49,075 nt of DNA from Desulfobacterales bacterium CG2_30_60_27 (lineage in GTDB: Bacteria > Desulfobacterota > Desulfobulbia > Desulfobulbales > CG2-30-60-27). Under the pieces are notes generated by a model that saw nothing but the letters and a program-made list of their open reading frames with translations, did not search any database and was not told where the DNA came from. Shown here piece after piece: positions 1 through 7,627 of the stretch; the first letter of the stretch is position 1, and every line of letters begins with the position of its first letter. The stretch covers positions 1 to 49,075 of the forward strand of contig MNYK01000050.1 of the NCBI GenBank assembly GCA_001873115.1. The letters are read 5' to 3'. The position numbers were made by a program, and so were the translations under genes.

Positions 1-141
1 CCGATCCCACAGGGCACGCTACCCATGACCAAAGAGTTGGCGCAGCAAATTTTAGGCGTAGAGACAGACTACAGTGATTTCAACCCGTTATCTGACAATA
101 AAGGAGAGATAACTAAATGTGCTTTGCGTTCACCAGGATAA
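1..141 (+). CDS. 3' end of an unidentified CDS (partial)
   Basis: Frame 1 is open from the window edge to a TAA at 139-141 and reads ...[17 protein letters not shown]..., 46 codons of an unknown protein. I recognise no family. Its last codons (after about position 112) lie on DNA that, on the other strand, encodes a yjbQ remnant. The true reading frame has therefore probably been joined to foreign DNA, or the stop is a chance one. It could also be a chance open frame. Confidence 0.3.
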   Translation, partial: PIPQGTLPMTKELAQQILGVETDYSDFNPLSDNKGEITKCALRSPG

Positions 142-253
142 GCCCCTCCCGCACCCCGCATTCCAGCAAAAACTCGCTGACCTGCCGGGTAATATTGACA
201 AAGGCCCGCCGGGTGGGGACGTGGAACCAGAGTTCCTTACGAAAGCTCTTCAC
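113..253 (-). pseudogene. yjbQ: yjbQ/UPF0047 N-terminal fragment
   Basis: The minus strand from a GTG at 251-253, preceded by GAGG at a good ribosome-binding distance, translates to 46 residues: [20 protein letters not shown], then [20 protein letters not shown], then VNAKHI and a TAG. This is the N-terminus of the YjbQ (UPF0047, secondary thiamine-phosphate synthase-like) family, where VNAMHIT is normally followed by roughly 90 more residues including the metal-binding histidines. Here the homology stops abruptly near 115. The downstream sequence (1-112) reads as something unrelated, so the gene has been cut by a rearrangement or insertion. The product cannot be active. Family recognition is from memory of the conserved N-terminus. 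Confidence 0.6.
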
Positions 254-414
254 TTCAGACCTCGCACGAGCAATGGATTTTCGTAACTACTTACAAGGTT
301 GGTTGGACTGTAGTCTGTCGGGACTGCGCAAAGAACAAAGCAAGGCCCCCAACACGGGTAATTCCGCATGGTTATTCCCCACTCCCCACTTCCCACCCGA
401 ACAGTTACGAATTT

Positions 415-1437
415 TCAAAAATACTTTTCATCCTGCAGATTGGTAACCAGTTGCCGCACCGCGGTAACGCTCAGCGGTTCATCGAAACGAACGTGCACCG
501 AGTAGTCCTTGAAGAGATGATAAACCACGCTGGTAATCCGGCCCGCCATGGCAAACTTTTCCGGCAGCACCGGCACGTTCATCCCGAGAGTGAAGGTAAT
601 ACGGCGGCCCAGCAACAACCGGGCGGTTTCCCGTTTCGCGGTCTTGATGAAGAAGGAAACCCCGCCCTCCGAGATATCGGCCAGCTTGCCCTTGAACTCG
701 CGGCCGAGGGATGCGCCAGAGGCATTGAGCAGGTCGATCACTGCAATGCCTTCAACCGGATAGCGGGTCTGGGTCCGTCGGTCCAGGCCCTTGCGTTTCA
801 ACAGGTCGGGAATGTTGTTGAAGTCCATGCAAAAATCGTGCAGCTTCCGTTCCAGACCGGGAAACTGCTCCTGCCAGCCGTCCATGGTTTCCCGCTCCAG
901 ACAAAGGAGCTTGACCCGCGACAAGGTTACCAGGGAGGTGGTGCAGGTCGAGATGGTAAAAAAGGTGTCCACGCCGACGATCTCGCTTTTATTGATGGTC
1001 TGCAAAAAGTATTCGCGATTTTCCTTGGCATGGATGAGCTTAAGCTGGCCAGTGACAACAAAATAGAGCCTGGCATGGCGCTTACCCTGCTCAAACACCA
1101 CCTGGTCGGCCTCGAAAACCTTCTCCTGCAAAGCATAATACAGGGCATTGGTTTCCTCGCCGGTAAGGGCATGAAAGAGCTTGGGCCAGAGGTCGAGGTA
1201 ACTCTGGTCAAGGCCGCCGGCCTTCTCAGCCTCAATGACCTCGCCGGCATTAACAATTTCCGTCAAGGCCATGGGATCCAGTTGGTAGAGCTTCTGGCGC
1301 CAGCGCTCGGCCCGGGCGAAATCCTTGGCCCTGGCGCTGGCCAGGGCCAACTCATAGGCCGCCTTGATCGCCTTTGCCTTCTCTCCGGACGCGACGAGCA
1401 GGTTGGCCTCTTCCTCAAGTCTGGCGAAATCAACCAT
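415..1437 (-). CDS. Cyclic nucleotide-binding and PilZ domain regulator
   Basis: The product is a 340-residue soluble signalling protein. Residues 1-60 are an alanine-rich helical region that looks like a TPR-type repeat. Residues about 85-190 resemble a Crp-type cyclic nucleotide-binding domain (VFEQGKRHARLYFVVTGQLK, then the IVGVDTFF turn). Residues about 219-335 form a PilZ domain with the RRTQTR c-di-GMP-binding arginines (220-225) and the DISEGG motif (254-259). No membrane segment or DNA-binding helix-turn-helix is visible, so it probably transmits nucleotide signals to a protein partner. The start is the ATG at 1435-1437. It is a lone gene, separated from nrdJ by about 140 bp with no visible terminator. 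Ligand identity (cAMP, c-di-GMP or neither in the Crp-like domain) cannot be read from sequence. Confidence 0.8.
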   Translation of the reverse strand: MVDFARLEEEANLLVASGEKAKAIKAAYELALASARAKDFARAERWRQKLYQLDPMALTEIVNAGEVIEAEKAGGLDQSYLDLWPKLFHALTGEETNALYYALQEKVFEADQVVFEQGKRHARLYFVVTGQLKLIHAKENREYFLQTINKSEIVGVDTFFTISTCTTSLVTLSRVKLLCLERETMDGWQEQFPGLERKLHDFCMDFNNIPDLLKRKGLDRRTQTRYPVEGIAVIDLLNASGASLGREFKGKLADISEGGVSFFIKTAKRETARLLLGRRITFTLGMNVPVLPEKFAMAGRITSVVYHLFKDYSVHVRFDEPLSVTAVRQLVTNLQDEKYF

Positions 1438-1579
1438 GCCTTTTTCTCCATATTGCCCAAGATGGTTCGTTACCCTCGGCCGCTCGGCGGCCGCGGCCCT
1501 AGTCCAGTAAGGTTTTTACCACCGAACAGGTGAAAATTCAACGCACTATCCACAGGCCATGACAATGCACCGGCCCAAC

Positions 1580-3427
1580 TCAGCAGGTTGAGAACCCGCA
1601 GGCGATGCAGAAACTGCAACCGCCGCTACGCTTGGCGGTCCGCATACCGCAGATGGGGCAGGCGGAAAAGGAGGAGGCCGCCGCTCCCGCCGGACCCGGG
1701 TGCGAGCCATCCTGACCAGCCTCTGGTCCGACTCCGGCCACCAGCACCCCTGGCATGCTGGAGTCACGAAAGATCGTTATCCCTTTCAGGGAACTGTCCC
1801 GGGCAATGAACAGGAGTTCCTTGATATCCGCCACCGTCGCCTCGGCCGGCAGATTGATGGTCTTGGAAACCGCGGTGTGATTGAAGGCCTGGCAGGCCTC
1901 AATGACCCGGATCTGCTGCACAGGCGAGATATGATGGGCGGTCTGCCCCTCGACCCACGCCACGCTCGATGGCTCGGCGTGGTAGAGTTCCAGCGGCACC
2001 AGGGTGAACTCCTCCCAGGTGGAGTCGGCGTTCCAGACCCGACGTTTCTGTACCAGGGAATAATACGGCTCAATGCCGGTACAGGCCACCTTCATGAGCT
2101 GGGAAGTGGAACCGGTGGGCGGCTGGGAGGTGGTGACCGAATTATAAAGCCCGCCAAGCCGGCGAACGCGATCAAAGAGCCGCAAGGCCCGGTCAAGCCA
2201 AATTTGCGGGGCGTCCAGGTGCGCCTCGATAAAGGTCATGGCCGCGCTGCTGATCCGCTCCACATAGTCCAGCCGCCATTCCCGCACCTCAAGGTCTCTC
2301 CCCAACTCCCGGCAACGGCTGGCGTAATCCAGGCTGCCCTGCATGCTGCCCAGCATGAGGACAAGCTGGGTCGCCTTGGCGAACCTGGGTGCCCCTTCCG
2401 GGTCGTTGTAGGACACCCCGTGGTGATTCATGGCATGATGCAGGCCGGTGGCCCCAACACCAATGGGCCTGAAAAGCAGGGTCGCCTCCCGGATCCGCGC
2501 CAGAGGCGGGAAGCCGCCGAGGTCCAGAATCTCGTTGCCGGCCAGGGCCGCCAGCCTGGCGTTGGCGAAGACCGCCTCGAGGTAGTCCCCCATGCTGGCG
2601 CCAAAACAGCGGGGCAGACATACGGTCAGCAGGTTGCAGGCCGTTTCCCGGGTGGAAAGATACTCTCCGCACGGGTTGGAAAAAATGGGGTTATACCTCC
2701 TGGGCACCGGCGTGTTGTCCAGACTCTTCTGGGTAAACAGCAGGCCGGGATCGCCGGATTTCCAGATATTGGTGGCGATGAAATCGAGCAGGTTCTCGTC
2801 CTGCCAGAAGCGCTCGCTAGTCACGTTGACGGAGACGTTGCAGCCGGAATAGCGGCCCGTCTCCTCGGCCTTGAAGCTCACGAATTCGCGAATGTCCGGG
2901 ATGTCCCAATCCGCCTGGATCATCAGGGCGCCGCGGCGCTTGCCGCCCTGGCTGATGCGGGCCGAAAGCTGGGAAAACCCCTTGGCAAAGGAAACCGGGC
3001 CCGAGGCGAGGCCCTGGCCGTTGTCCACCAAGGCGCCGCGCGGCCGCAGCTTGGAGACATCGATGCCGCCGCCGCCGCAGTGCAGAAAGATAACACCCAG
3101 ATCGTGCTCCATCTGGAAGATGGCCTCGTTGGAATCCTCCACATAGCCCAGCGGATAGCAGGAATAAAAGCCCTGCCGCCGCGTATAGGGGTTGCCGCCG
3201 TTCATGAGAAAGGGCGTGGCCGTAATGATGCGGCCGGCCAGAATGGCGTCCCGCACCTCGGGAATGGTGAACTGGCGGCTTATCCGGTCGAGAACCTGGG
3301 CCAGGTTCTGCTCGAGCGGCACGCCGCTTACCGGATCACGCACCGCGTAACGCTCCCGAATGAGGTAGGCCTCAAACCGACGCCATTCCTTAAGGGCCTG
3401 TTCGTAGGAAAGCGGTAACCCGTTCAT
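1580..3427 (-). CDS. nrdJ: Class II (adenosylcobalamin-dependent) ribonucleotide reductase
   Basis: It reduces ribonucleotides to deoxyribonucleotides using a thiyl radical made from adenosylcobalamin, independent of oxygen. From the ATG at 3425-3427 it is 615 residues. Visible signatures are the N-terminal redox cysteine in SCYPLGYVEDS (about residue 90), GGGGIDVSKLRPRGA, the active-site NPCGE (251-255) followed by the partner cysteine in ETACNL, and PPTGSTSQLMKVACTGIEPY, a conserved late-domain block. The C-terminus ends in a zinc-ribbon-like cysteine cluster (CPICG...CSFCIACGF), likely the thioredoxin-reducible tail. The frame is open further upstream to 3517, but that extension is low-complexity. 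The chosen ATG has a weak G-rich site before it, and the ATG at residue -5 is an alternative. I saw no cobalamin riboswitch or NrdR box upstream. Confidence 0.9.
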   Translation of the reverse strand: MNGLPLSYEQALKEWRRFEAYLIRERYAVRDPVSGVPLEQNLAQVLDRISRQFTIPEVRDAILAGRIITATPFLMNGGNPYTRRQGFYSCYPLGYVEDSNEAIFQMEHDLGVIFLHCGGGGIDVSKLRPRGALVDNGQGLASGPVSFAKGFSQLSARISQGGKRRGALMIQADWDIPDIREFVSFKAEETGRYSGCNVSVNVTSERFWQDENLLDFIATNIWKSGDPGLLFTQKSLDNTPVPRRYNPIFSNPCGEYLSTRETACNLLTVCLPRCFGASMGDYLEAVFANARLAALAGNEILDLGGFPPLARIREATLLFRPIGVGATGLHHAMNHHGVSYNDPEGAPRFAKATQLVLMLGSMQGSLDYASRCRELGRDLEVREWRLDYVERISSAAMTFIEAHLDAPQIWLDRALRLFDRVRRLGGLYNSVTTSQPPTGSTSQLMKVACTGIEPYYSLVQKRRVWNADSTWEEFTLVPLELYHAEPSSVAWVEGQTAHHISPVQQIRVIEACQAFNHTAVSKTINLPAEATVADIKELLFIARDSSLKGITIFRDSSMPGVLVAGVGPEAGQDGSHPGPAGAAASSFSACPICGMRTAKRSGGCSFCIACGFSTC

Positions 3428-3575
3428 TATCGCCCCGCCCATCCGCTCTGTTGCATCGCCGCCTCCTTGGCGGAACGGCCCACCCGCCCCTGCCGCATAC
3501 CTGACATATAGCAGCACACTAGGCCGCGCACCGATCCCTTGTCAAGTAAGAATTGGCCGGCAACTGCCTTTTACC

Positions 3576-3605
3576 TTGACAAAGGTTGCCTGTAAATTGT
3601 GTGAT
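3576..3605 (+). promoter_or_regulatory. Putative sigma-70 promoter of desulfoferrodoxin gene
   Basis: A perfect TTGACA (3576-3581) is followed after 18 bp by TGTGAT (3600-3605, 4 of 6 matches). It lies about 60 bp before the desulfoferrodoxin start. The -10 match is weak, and TGATAA two bases on is an alternative with a longer spacer. Confidence 0.4.
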
Positions 3606-3662
3606 AAATAATACAGATAGCCTGTGCAGCAACCACAATAAATTACCACGGAGGTCTTATTG

Positions 3663-4037
3663 ATGACTGAGAAACTACAGGTGTACAAATGCGAGATCTG
3701 CGGCAACATCGTCGAAATGCTCCACGCCGGTGACGGGACCCTGGTCTGCTGCGGCCAGGACATGAAGCTCATGCAGGAAAACGCTGTTGACGCGGCCAAG
3801 GAAAAACATGTGCCAGTGATTGAAAAGGTCGCAGGCGGCATCAAGGTCAAGGTGGGGAGCGTGGCCCACCCCATGGAGGAGAAACATTACATCGAGTGGA
3901 TCGAGGTGATCGCCGACGGCAAGGCGTACCGCCAGTTTCTGGAACCCGGCCAGGCGCCGGAGGCGACCTTCGCCATCGAGGCGAACAAGATCACGGCCCG
4001 GGAATACTGCAACCTGCATGGCCTGTGGAAGGCTTAA
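3663..4037 (+). CDS. dfx: Desulfoferrodoxin (superoxide reductase)
   Basis: It reduces superoxide to hydrogen peroxide in the cytoplasm of anaerobes without releasing oxygen, fed by rubredoxin. The 124-residue length is normal for the two-centre class. Centre I is the desulforedoxin-like FeCys4 site: YKCEICGN, then VCCGQDM about 16 residues on. Centre II, the FeHis4Cys catalytic site, is complete: [20 protein letters not shown] and YCNLHGLW supply four histidines and one cysteine. I chose the ATG at 3663 because GGAGG at 3650-3654 sits 8 bp upstream; a TTG one codon earlier is possible. It is monocistronic, with an inverted repeat starting directly after the TAA. Confidence 0.95.
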   Translation: MTEKLQVYKCEICGNIVEMLHAGDGTLVCCGQDMKLMQENAVDAAKEKHVPVIEKVAGGIKVKVGSVAHPMEEKHYIEWIEVIADGKAYRQFLEPGQAPEATFAIEANKITAREYCNLHGLWKA

Positions 4038-4110
4038 AGCGGTCAGCAATCAGCTTTCAGCGGGCAGCTAGAAAAGAAGATTCTATAGCTGACGCTGAAC
4101 GCTGACCGCT
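4038..4110. repeat. Intergenic inverted repeat (CAGC/CTGA-type palindromic element)
   Basis: The arms AGCGGTCAGC (4038-4047) and GCTGACCGCT (4101-4110) are perfect 10-bp complements, and an inner imperfect stem (CAGCTAGAA with TTCTATAGCTG) lies between them. The element begins on the base after the dfx stop codon. Related strings occur at 39157-39184 and 48785-48814, so it belongs to a dispersed family. There is no T-run, so it is not a classical terminator, though it could stabilise the dfx mRNA 3' end. Confidence 0.6.
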
Positions 4111-4111
4111 A

Positions 4112-4218
4112 TGGGGGCCAACGGGAGGGGGCCAACGGGACGTTGGTTACTTATTGATTTAGTGGAGCCCTGAGGGGGCCAACGGGACGTTGGTTACTTA
4201 TTGATTTAGTGGAGCCCT
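4112..4218. repeat. Tandem 47-bp repeat, two copies plus a partial one
   Basis: Copy 1 is 4125-4171 and copy 2 is 4172-4218. They are identical as I read them and directly abutting. A partial copy (GGGGGCCAACGGGA) precedes at about 4113-4126, and another GGGGGCCAA starts near 4272. Each full copy contains the small palindrome CCAACG-GGA-CGTTGG. No coding capacity is apparent. It resembles intergenic repeats that accompany REP-type transposases, but none is in the window. Confidence 0.7.
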
Positions 4219-4341
4219 GTAACGGAACCAAGAGGACGGAGTAAGGTTAGTAACTTAACGAGGTATTTTCGGGGGCCAATTGCAAAGGAATTTCGGGCAT
4301 GCCAGAACTTGTTCAAGGCTCAAGGCTAAGCCGTATAAAGT

Positions 4342-4863
4342 TTAAAACCCGATCTTGCGTTTTGGCTTGTCCTCCTCGTGTAGTAGCTGGGCCAGGGCCT
4401 GAAAAACGATTTGAAAGTTATCGTCATGCCCGCCCAAGCGTTTTTCCAGTTCCGCTAGTTTTGCGGCAAATTTCTTGCTGCCGGCCAGCATCTCCCTCAT
4501 CCGCACAAAGGCCCGCATGATGGCGATGTTGACCTCGATGGCCCGCTTACTGGTCAGCACACTGGAAAGCATGGCTACCCCTTGCTCGGTGAAAGCCATG
4601 GGCGGATACCTTGTGCCACCCCAACTTGAGATGCCAAATTGGCATCTCAAGTTTTCCAGCTCTTCTTGGTTTAACACGAACATGAAATCAGGAGGAAAAC
4701 GGTCGAGGTTTCTGCGCACTGCTCTCTTTAATTGAGCAGTCTCAACGCCATACAATGCCGCCAGATCCCAATCCAGAAGCACCTTGTTCTTGCGAATATG
4801 ATAGATTTTTTCGGTAATCGATTCGACTGGTAGCAGAACGCCCACGGCAACCTCCTTTGTCAT
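4342..4863 (-). CDS. ORF6N domain-containing protein
   Basis: The product is 173 residues. Residues about 12-105 form the ORF6N domain: KIYHIRKNKVLLDWDLAALY, a tyrosine/leucine block (VETAQLKRAVRRNLDRFP), FMFVLNQEELENL, then SSWGGTRYPPMAFTEQGVAM. This domain is known from phage and mobile-element proteins and is thought to bind DNA; it is related to KilA-N/Bro. The remainder is a helical tail with a charged C-terminus. The start at 4861-4863 has AGGAGG a few bases upstream. It stands alone beside an insertion sequence and repeats, consistent with an accessory or mobile origin. Its specific function is unknown. Confidence 0.85.
   Translation of the reverse strand: MTKEVAVGVLLPVESITEKIYHIRKNKVLLDWDLAALYGVETAQLKRAVRRNLDRFPPDFMFVLNQEELENLRCQFGISSWGGTRYPPMAFTEQGVAMLSSVLTSKRAIEVNIAIMRAFVRMREMLAGSKKFAAKLAELEKRLGGHDDNFQIVFQALAQLLHEEDKPKRKIGF
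4623..4653. repeat. 31-bp perfect palindrome inside the ORF6N gene
   Basis: Two 15-bp arms (4623-4637 and 4639-4653) are exact complements around a single A at 4638. The arm begins AACTTGAGATGCC. It lies wholly in coding sequence, where the ORF6N protein reads NLRCQFGISS, so the palindrome and a conserved protein segment are encoded by the same bases. Confidence 0.85.
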
Positions 4864-5023
4864 TTCGCAGGCAATACTACTGCATCATTATGGTAATGGC
4901 AAGTTCCGGTTGCATGAAACATTCATGAAGAACACCGGCCTCGGCAGGCTAACCCTGGCCCGCAAGGTCGGATATGGAAAAACGGCAAGCTAGTACATGG
5001 TTTCATTAAAACATTTACACTTA

Positions 5024-5052
5024 TGTCATTTCGAGTGAAACAAGAAATCTTG
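5024..5052. repeat. Possible dispersed intergenic repeat fragment
   Basis: The string beginning TGTCATTTCGAGTGAAAC resembles a short repeat (GTCATTTCGAGCGAAGCGAG-type) that I have seen in intergenic regions of many bacterial genomes. It contains small inverted pairs (ATTTC/GAAAT and CAAGA/TCTTG). Only one copy is in the window, so the call rests on recollection. Confidence 0.25.
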
Positions 5053-5107
5053 CCATGTCAATGAGCTAAAAAGCTATTGTCACAATATTCAGTTGGATTT
5101 GCTATAT

Positions 5108-6937
5108 TCAAGCCCCAAGCGACCGAATTATCTGACCGGGTAAGGTTGGCAGATTCATGAGTGCCCGGAATCCCGGCAGGATACGATCACTATTAACCTC
5201 CAGCCCGTCAAATTTGTCAACCGGGCGGGATACCGCGACCTCTGCGAATAGTTCTTTGAGATTGGCTTTGCCGTCGAGCAGGGCCTTCATGTAGGCGGGA
5301 TTGTCCAGGTTTTTGATCAGCGGCGTATCGGCCAGCATTGCCTGCAGGGCTCGCTGCATAGAGTTATTGCCGGTCTTGCGACGATGGCCGCGTTTTAAGC
5401 TGCGGAAGAACTGCTCCATGATATTATTGGTCCGCTGTGGATATATGGTGACCGGACCGTCCGGGGCCGCCACGGTTATGGGATCGGCGAAAAGTTTGTC
5501 GTCGTATTTGTCGATCTGGGCGGCCATTTTCCGGCTCGGCGGGTCAGTCGCCAGTTCGGGATCATCCGCCAGTTGACGGCGAAACTCGTTGACGCCCTGG
5601 CGGATAGAGGTCATGGCCCCGGCCGTGCCTTCATCGTTCAAACCGTTGCCGCCGTCCACCGGGGCAAGCCGCATGGCCGCGCGCAGGCGGTCGAAGAGTT
5701 GGCAGCGCCGCTGCAACTCTGTTACCGCTTGGCGGATTTCCGGGTCTTCGGCGACGAAGCAGGCCTGGGCCAACACCTTGAAGATCGGCTGATTGGTGTC
5801 CGGCTCATCGTCAACCAGCAGCAGGTCCAGCAGTTGCGGCATGAGCCGCTCCAGCTCCATTAACCGTTGGGTAAAGTCCAACAGCGGGCGATCAAAGGGG
5901 AACCCGTAGCCGTCCCCGCTATGTTTACCGTGTAAGGCCCAGAGGGTCAACGAATAGGTTGCGGCCGCGGGCATCAGTTCGAGATCTTCCGGCTGGTCGG
6001 CGGCTTTGATGGCCCCGGCCAGGGCCGCGCACCGGTCGCTATGCCGGGCGAGTTGCAGGCGCATTTCCCGTGCCAGCATATGCAGCCGGGAACTGGCGGC
6101 ATGGCTGCGCAGCCCCTTGCGTAAACGGGCATAGGCGGGTTCGAGATAATCCTTGCCGATATCGCGGAGAAAATGGAAGTGGCAAACGAAATCGCGTACT
6201 CCGGGGAGAACCTCGGCAACCGCCTTGCCGATCCCGCTCCCCATATCGCGGACGCAGGCCAACGGGCGACCATAGTCCCCTGCCAGTTGACGCAGAAAGG
6301 GCACGATATGGTCGGCATGTTCACTGGGCAACTTTATGTTGGCCAGGACGAACTTGCTCAAGCTGTCCATGCCGGTCATCAGCGCCGTGGAGCCGTTGTC
6401 ATGGGTGGCGTCAAGATGGAGAATATAGCCTCCGGCCATGGTCATGGTCCGCCGGATGCGCGGGGCGGCCCGGCGGTGAGCAATGGCCAGGTCGGTAATG
6501 AATTTGCGGCCCAAATAGTCGATCTCGGAGGCGCTGAGACGAATATTGCGGGCGGCCAACTCGGCGCGAACTTCCTGTCCGGTGCGATGCCGCTGAAACA
6601 ATGCCCGGCCGACATAAACCAGGATCTCATAGCCGACATTGCAACGGGGCTCAACCAGCCGGGTCAGGGCCTCGGAACCGAAAGTGCGGCGGCAATCGGG
6701 GCATCGCGCCACCGTCTCATGGGCGATGAAGGGACCGACCATGAGCAGGATGTTTTTACGCCGGCTCTTTTGCACGCTCAGACGACCACCGCAGGAGCAG
6801 GTTGCTGTTTGCGGCGCAAAGCGGATAACCGGCGGGCGGGGAAAGAGGGCCGTGGGCGATACTTCCCGCAGCGTTTGCTCCTGCCAGTAAGTCAAGGCCC
6901 GCAAGGCTTCGGCTTGGCAGCCCAGGTCGTTTTTTTT
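5108..6937 (-). CDS. IS transposase, catalytic part (orfB, expressed by -1 frameshift)
   Basis: This frame carries the DDE nuclease of the insertion sequence, about 610 codons from the slippery run at 6930-6937 to the stop at 5108. Visible in order: a cysteine cluster (TCSCGG, then RCPDCRRTFGSEAL) typical of a transposase zinc ribbon; LHLDATHDNGS with the likely first catalytic Asp; CVRDMGSGIGKAV with the second Asp; CHFHFLRDIGKDY; and TNNIMEQFFRSLKRGHRR with the likely catalytic Glu. No good start codon or ribosome-binding site lies near its beginning. The frame stays open upstream to 7729, but there it is only a shadow of orfA. Expression therefore most simply requires slipping from orfA, giving a fusion of roughly 820 residues. 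Confidence 0.8.
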   Translation of the reverse strand, partial: KKNDLGCQAEALRALTYWQEQTLREVSPTALFPRPPVIRFAPQTATCSCGGRLSVQKSRRKNILLMVGPFIAHETVARCPDCRRTFGSEALTRLVEPRCNVGYEILVYVGRALFQRHRTGQEVRAELAARNIRLSASEIDYLGRKFITDLAIAHRRAAPRIRRTMTMAGGYILHLDATHDNGSTALMTGMDSLSKFVLANIKLPSEHADHIVPFLRQLAGDYGRPLACVRDMGSGIGKAVAEVLPGVRDFVCHFHFLRDIGKDYLEPAYARLRKGLRSHAASSRLHMLAREMRLQLARHSDRCAALAGAIKAADQPEDLELMPAAATYSLTLWALHGKHSGDGYGFPFDRPLLDFTQRLMELERLMPQLLDLLLVDDEPDTNQPIFKVLAQACFVAEDPEIRQAVTELQRRCQLFDRLRAAMRLAPVDGGNGLNDEGTAGAMTSIRQGVNEFRRQLADDPELATDPPSRKMAAQIDKYDDKLFADPITVAAPDGPVTIYPQRTNNIMEQFFRSLKRGHRRKTGNNSMQRALQAMLADTPLIKNLDNPAYMKALLDGKANLKELFAEVAVSRPVDKFDGLEVNSDRILPGFRALMNLPTLPGQIIRSLGA

Positions 6938-7563
6938 AAACCATGGCGGGCGAAAAGGTCTGTAATCTGGGCCGTCTTGATGCTGAGCCGCCGAGAGCCG
7001 CCCACCACTGCCGCCAACTCTTCGAAGCTGAGTTCTGGTTGCCGGATGAACTCGGCCAGAATGAGGACCGCAATCTCTGCCGGCAGCGCCGCCGCCGGCT
7101 GGTTCCCGGCCAGTACTTGCAGTTGTGCGGCTTGAACGGGTTGATCGACCGCAAGGTAGAGATGACTGCGCCCCATCGGTTGCCGAGCCAATTTGCCGTG
7201 GCGGCACAACTGAACCAGGACCGAATGACACCGGCAGCGGAGTTTCACCCCAAGTTGTTGCGCCGTTAACCCCGTCGGACTGCGGCCAACCAGCTGAACA
7301 AGAGTGCCGGTTAAGCTGCCGGCCCGCGAAAAGCCGATGAGTTCGTGAAACCAGAGACCGTCCCGGTCGAAGCGGGGAATCGACTTCAGGGTGTACCATT
7401 TGCCATTGTGGGTGAAACTGCTGTAGTAGCCGGTCGCTTTCAGATACCGCCGAGTCGATGGCACCGAACAGCCCAATTCGCCGGCCAGCGGCTCGATCAT
7501 CCAACAGGGGTGACTGCTGAACAGGGAAACTAACTGTTGTTGGCGGGTGGCTTCGGTTGCCAT
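6892..7563 (-). CDS. IS orfA, helix-turn-helix DNA-binding part of the transposase
   Basis: The product is 223 residues from an ATG at 7561-7563 with a strong AGGAGG five bases upstream. Residues 1-50 look like a helix-turn-helix (LAGELGCSVPSTRRYLKATG). Residues about 80-140 look like a winged helix (GLTAQQLGVKLRCRCHSVLV, then HGKLARQPMGRSHLYLA). Residues about 175-212 look like a third helical unit (ELSFEELAAVVGGSRR). These would bind the element's ends or its own promoter. The frame overlaps orfB by 46 bp, and the A8 run lies in the overlap. Terminating alone it would give a DNA-binding protein that could repress transposition, as in IS1 and IS3-type systems; that role is inferred. Confidence 0.75.
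   Translation of the reverse strand: MATEATRQQQLVSLFSSHPCWMIEPLAGELGCSVPSTRRYLKATGYYSSFTHNGKWYTLKSIPRFDRDGLWFHELIGFSRAGSLTGTLVQLVGRSPTGLTAQQLGVKLRCRCHSVLVQLCRHGKLARQPMGRSHLYLAVDQPVQAAQLQVLAGNQPAAALPAEIAVLILAEFIRQPELSFEELAAVVGGSRRLSIKTAQITDLFARHGLKKTTWAAKPKPCGP
6930..6937 (-). other. Putative -1 ribosomal frameshift site (A8 run)
   Basis: On the coding strand the sequence is GGTTTAAAAAAAACGACC. In the orfA frame it is read TTA AAA AAA ACG, so the heptamer A AAA AAA is in the phase needed for -1 slippage. Shifting gives AAA AAC GAC and enters the long transposase frame. Transposases of IS1 and IS3 type use the same A-rich slip. I did not identify a convincing downstream stimulatory structure. 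Confidence 0.7.
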
Positions 7564-7574
7564 GGTAGCCTCCT

Positions 7575-7627
7575 GATAATGTAATGCATATTGCCTCTAT
7601 AGATAGAGATACATGCAATACATTATC
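7575..7627. promoter_or_regulatory. Inverted repeat in the IS leader, possible operator
   Basis: GATAATGTAATGCAT (7575-7589) is mirrored by ATGCAATACATTATC (7613-7627) with one mismatch, around an inner CTCTAT-AG-ATAGAG. It lies directly upstream of the orfA ribosome-binding site. It could be an autoregulatory operator for the orfA HTH domains, or an mRNA hairpin protecting the start from read-in transcription. Confidence 0.5.

Noticed and set aside
1700-3418. 572-codon open frame on the plus strand opposite nrdJ
   Set aside because: It mirrors nrdJ, has no recognisable domain and shows the composition of an antisense shadow in GC-rich DNA.
3428-3660. Cobalamin riboswitch or NrdR box controlling nrdJ
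   Set aside because: I found no B12-box-like string or NrdR palindrome in the upstream region.
4112-4218. CRISPR array
   Set aside because: The two 47-bp units abut with no spacers, and no cas gene is present.
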